Both the position numbers and the translations under genes were made by a program. Shown here piece by piece: positions 60,673 through 64,000 of a DNA stretch of 64,000 bases; the first letter of the stretch is position 1, and the number at the start of each line of letters is the position of its first letter. The stretch is from NCBI GenBank assembly GCA_023053685.1, contig JALIGW010000001.1, positions 161,637,547-161,701,546 on the forward strand. Reading direction: 5' to 3'. The notes below the pieces were generated by a model. The model saw only the letters and a list, made by a program, of their open reading frames with translations. It searched no databases and was not told the origin of the DNA. Source of the DNA: Diadophis punctatus similis. Lineage: Eukaryota > Chordata > Lepidosauria > Squamata > Dipsadidae.

Positions 60673-61638
60673 AACTTTCCAGCTCTAACAGTAGGGAGGC
60701 TTACAAGTTCATGTGAGCTCATTCAGACAGCAACAGACCATATATTTCCAATTGGTTACAGGTAGTCCTTGTTTAGCAAGTACAATTGGGACTGGCAGCT
60801 TGGTTGTTAAATGAAGCAATTGCTAAGTGAAATATAATTTTACTTCAGCTCAGAAGATCATAAATGCAAGGATTAGTTGCAAAGTTACTTTTTCATCACC
60901 ATTGCAACTATAAATGGTCATTAAACAAGGCAATTGGACTATCTGTAATGATTATTACAGCTGTAATCAATCAGGAAAAGTAAGTAACTAAAATCTGACT
61001 AAGAACAGAGAGTAAATTACTGAATGATTTTTACTCTACCCTTTGTTGAAGATACCACTATTGGTTGGCTTCACAGAAGCGAAACAAAACACCGTATGAC
61101 TAAATGCGATATATGAACCACTGTTTTGATTTGCAAATCTGCCCTTGCATACTAATAAAATTAAACTCATGGTTTATCAATGTATAAAATTATAATTGCA
61201 ATTTCAATTTCTCCATCAATTAGGAAACCAGTTGCCTTATCTGAGTTGCTTCACAAGTTAACTGGTAAGCAGAAAACCTTATTTTCCTCTTCTCTCACGT
61301 TAATGACTGTTTTTAAATAAATTATGACTCCTCCCATGAAATGACATAAGAGGGGGTGGGAAAGTACTGTACCTTCTTGGGCATGGGAAAATAATCAGCT
61401 GGTAACAAAAGCTGCTGACTAATGGTGCTCTGATTGAAATTATGGGGGAATTTCAGTGCCAGCTATTCAAGGTAACCAGGCCAAAGCCATCTACATTTGT
61501 AATTACAAAAGCTGTCAGCCCCAATTGTGCTTGCTAAACAAGGACTACCTGTAACCAATTGGAAATATATGGTCAGTTGCTGTCTGAATGAGCTCACATG
61601 AACTTCTAAGCCTCCCTACTCTTAGAGCTGGAAAGGAA
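60673..61638. repeat. Inverted repeat, ~135-bp arms
   Basis: 60673-60805 is inverted at about 61505-61638, with roughly 6-8 mismatches. Both arms contain CATATATTTCCAATTGGTTA and CAGGTAGTCCTTGTTTAGCA. The ~700-bp spacer (60806-61504) is AT-rich with MITE-like pieces and no gene. Confidence 0.88.
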
Positions 61639-61659
61639 ATGTAAGCTTCTGTTCTAAGA

Positions 61660-62272
61660 TAAGGTGACCAGATTTTATTTTTTGTAAAGCGGGACACCAT
61701 TGATGGGGGGGTGGTTTCTAGGGGAGCAAGACTGGAGGGGTCCGTCTCTCTTATCCTGCAGCTTTGTGCACCCCCCCAAACACCCCCCTTCATCGCAGCC
61801 AGGGGTGGGTTCCTACCAGTGCAGGCTTACCTGTTCGTCGTCGCAGAGCCGAAGAAGCTGGTGGCGTTCATGGCGCAGGGCTTCCCTGGCCGCTTTCCCC
61901 GGCCACCGGGACGCCGCCATTTGCGTTCTTTTGCCCTCTGCGCATGCGCAAAGCGTTCTGCTTGCACAGAGGGCAAAAGAACGCAAATGGCGGCATCCCG
62001 GCGGCCAGGGAAAGCGGGCGGGGGAAGCCCTGCGGCACGAATGCCACCAGCTTCTTCAGCTCTGCGGCGACGAACAGGCAAGACCGCCGCTGCCCCTCTC
62101 ACTGCCCTCCCTCCCCGCCTGGCAGGAGGAGGCAGGCGAGGCAGGAGGCAGAGGGGTGTGCAGGGCAAATTAAAATTTAAAAAGCGGGACTTTTTTGAAA
62201 TGCCGCAGGACGCGGGACAAATTATTAAAAAGCGGGACTGTCCCGCCAAAAGCGGGACGTCTGGTCACCTTA
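61660..62272. mobile_element. hAT-type element (TAAGGTGACCAG termini), 613 bp
   Basis: Ends TAAGGTGACCAG and CTGGTCACCTTA, perfect duplication TTCTAAGA (61652-61659 and 62273-62280). It contains a left terminus of the CAGGGGTGGGTT family (61801) leading into a CpG palindrome with TGCGCATGCGCA at 61939. No transposase. Confidence 0.92.
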
Positions 62273-62289
62273 TTCTAAGACATGGTGGA

Positions 62290-62985
<696 letters not shown>

Positions 62986-62989
62986 TGCG

Positions 62990-63407
62990 GGATGGGAGGG
63001 GTTAGGCTTCAGCAGGTTCGTTGAACTGAACAAAAGTTCAGCTACTGGTTCTCCAAACTGGTGTGAACCAGCTAAATCCCACCACTGCATATGGGATATA
63101 TACATAGGATTAAATAGTGTATTTTGGATGCTCAATAGTAGTAAATAAATAGAGAGGGAAATTATATCTTGTTGAGGCCTTTGAGATGAGGGGCCAGGTG
63201 AGGTGAGCTGCCCGGAAAGCCCGAGCATGACAAGAAGGGGTGGGGAGGGGAGGAGCCAGGCGTGGCAAGGAGAGGAGAGACGTCCCCCCAATGTGAGTGA
63301 TGTCAAATTGGCCACGTCCACCCAGTCACATTACCACCCAGCCACGCCCACCCAGCCCGTCATTAGGGCAGAGAACCAGTTGCTAAATTATTTGAATCCC
63401 ACTACTG
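62990..63407. mobile_element. hAT MITE pieces (CAGTGGTGGG family)
   Basis: Two right-end-like termini, AAATCCCACCACTG (63087) and GAATCCCACTACTG (63407), with GCCACGCCCACCCAGCC and a block 63090-63180 that is the reverse complement of 20575-20670. Left ends and target duplications not resolved. Confidence 0.6.
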
Positions 63408-63614
63408 CATAAGTTGTATAGTATGTCTTTCATAAGCTATATGGTACTCTACATTATAGAAGATTACAACTTACTATATTGTATCCCATATTTACTTATT
63501 ACCTTGTTAGATCAAGCTTTGGTAACTCTTTATGCCTTTATTCTGATAGTAATAACTTTAAAACATCCCCTACAAATCCACCCTTTCTCTATATCCTTTT
63601 TATTATTACCACAT

Positions 63615-63960
63615 TTATTTTGAATTAATACTTTGGTAACCATTTAATTCCTTCAAGGCTATTTCAATGTTTTGTGTTTTCTCTTTCTTCAAGTCTGATA
63701 GCATACGTAACATCATCATTTGCTGTCCAGTTTTTGGATCAGTGGTAGCTACCCACTGCATCTTTTCTATTGTTCTGGTAATTAGCTGGACAATTAAGGA
63801 GAGCAGGCAAGGTGCCATTAGTAATCCTACTATTGCCAGAAGTAATATTGTTCCCCATTTATTCCATCCCCCACTAATCAGTTGCCCCCACCAGGTAGTA
63901 TCCATGTTTGCACTGGAACATAAGCAATCTTCCTCATTCTATCAGTTATCTCTTCTATAG
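63615..63960 (-). pseudogene. Endogenous retrovirus env, transmembrane tail
   Basis: The minus strand encodes WWGQLISGGWNKWGTILL followed by a hydrophobic stretch and APCLLSLIVQLITRTIEKMQ, then a cytoplasmic tail to a stop at 63615-63617. A membrane span with a following PCLL...VQ pattern is typical of gammaretrovirus-like Env C-termini. Upstream (63915-63990) the env-like reading is in another frame and the open frame has a stop near 63950, so the copy is broken. It continues beyond the window. Confidence 0.65.
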
Positions 63961-64000
63961 CTTTTCCTTGATCATCTATTTGCAAACAGTTTTGAGATTA

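Overview
The window looks like squamate (most probably snake) nuclear DNA. It is AT-rich with long introns. It is packed with Bov-B, CR1, L2-like and L1-like LINE pieces, tRNA-derived SINEs, hAT-type DNA elements with 8-bp target duplications, a nearly complete DIRS element, Ty3/Gypsy and other LTR pieces, an endogenous-retrovirus env tail, and very long AT, GT, GGAA, TTTC and CT microsatellites. The taxon is inferred from this repeat mix; no marker gene fixes it.

Host genes. The only host genes I can support are cytochrome P450 family 2 genes of CYP2K type on the + strand. Gene A is the tail of an upstream gene: exons 7, 8 and 9 at 594-778, 1728-1869 and 5490-5674. Between the genes lies a decayed copy: a broken exon 1 at 7944-8259 and an exon-3 relic at 10751-10896. 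Gene B (17828-44671) is complete in nine exons. Its coding exons sum to 1479 nt (492 residues plus stop), with consistent GT/AG sites and phases and all P450 hallmarks (hinge PPGP, WxxxR, AGMDTT, ExxR, PEHF, FSAGQRVCAG). It would encode an ER-anchored haem monooxygenase.

Layout. 1-7.9 kb: gene A tail, with one hAT element nested in the terminal repeat of another plus a solo LTR in its last intron. 7.9-17.4 kb: broken CYP copy, microsatellites, a Bov-B insertion, other LINE pieces, an L1 relic and the 3' end of a DIRS element. 17.8-44.7 kb: gene B, whose introns hold a foldback element, two large hAT elements (2.6 and 4.5 kb, each with a perfect 8-bp target duplication), an L2-like LINE with an open reverse transcriptase frame, CR1 copies, a tRNA SINE and a ~280-bp VNTR. 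45-60 kb: a nest of mobile elements. A Ty3/Gypsy element (LTR, gag, zinc knuckle, protease) was split by a poly(A)-tailed retro-insertion, which itself received a palindromic hAT element and a 6.3-kb DIRS retrotransposon with gag, RT/RNase H/methyltransferase-like and tyrosine recombinase frames. 60-64 kb: a ~135-bp-arm inverted repeat, another hAT element, and a retroviral env transmembrane tail at the edge.

No bacterial-type operon, CRISPR array or rRNA is present. The points of most interest are structural: the CYP2K duplication with a conversion-like exon 8, the nested elements, the DIRS termini and internal complementary region, and palindromic hAT elements carrying NRF1-like and CRE-like motifs.
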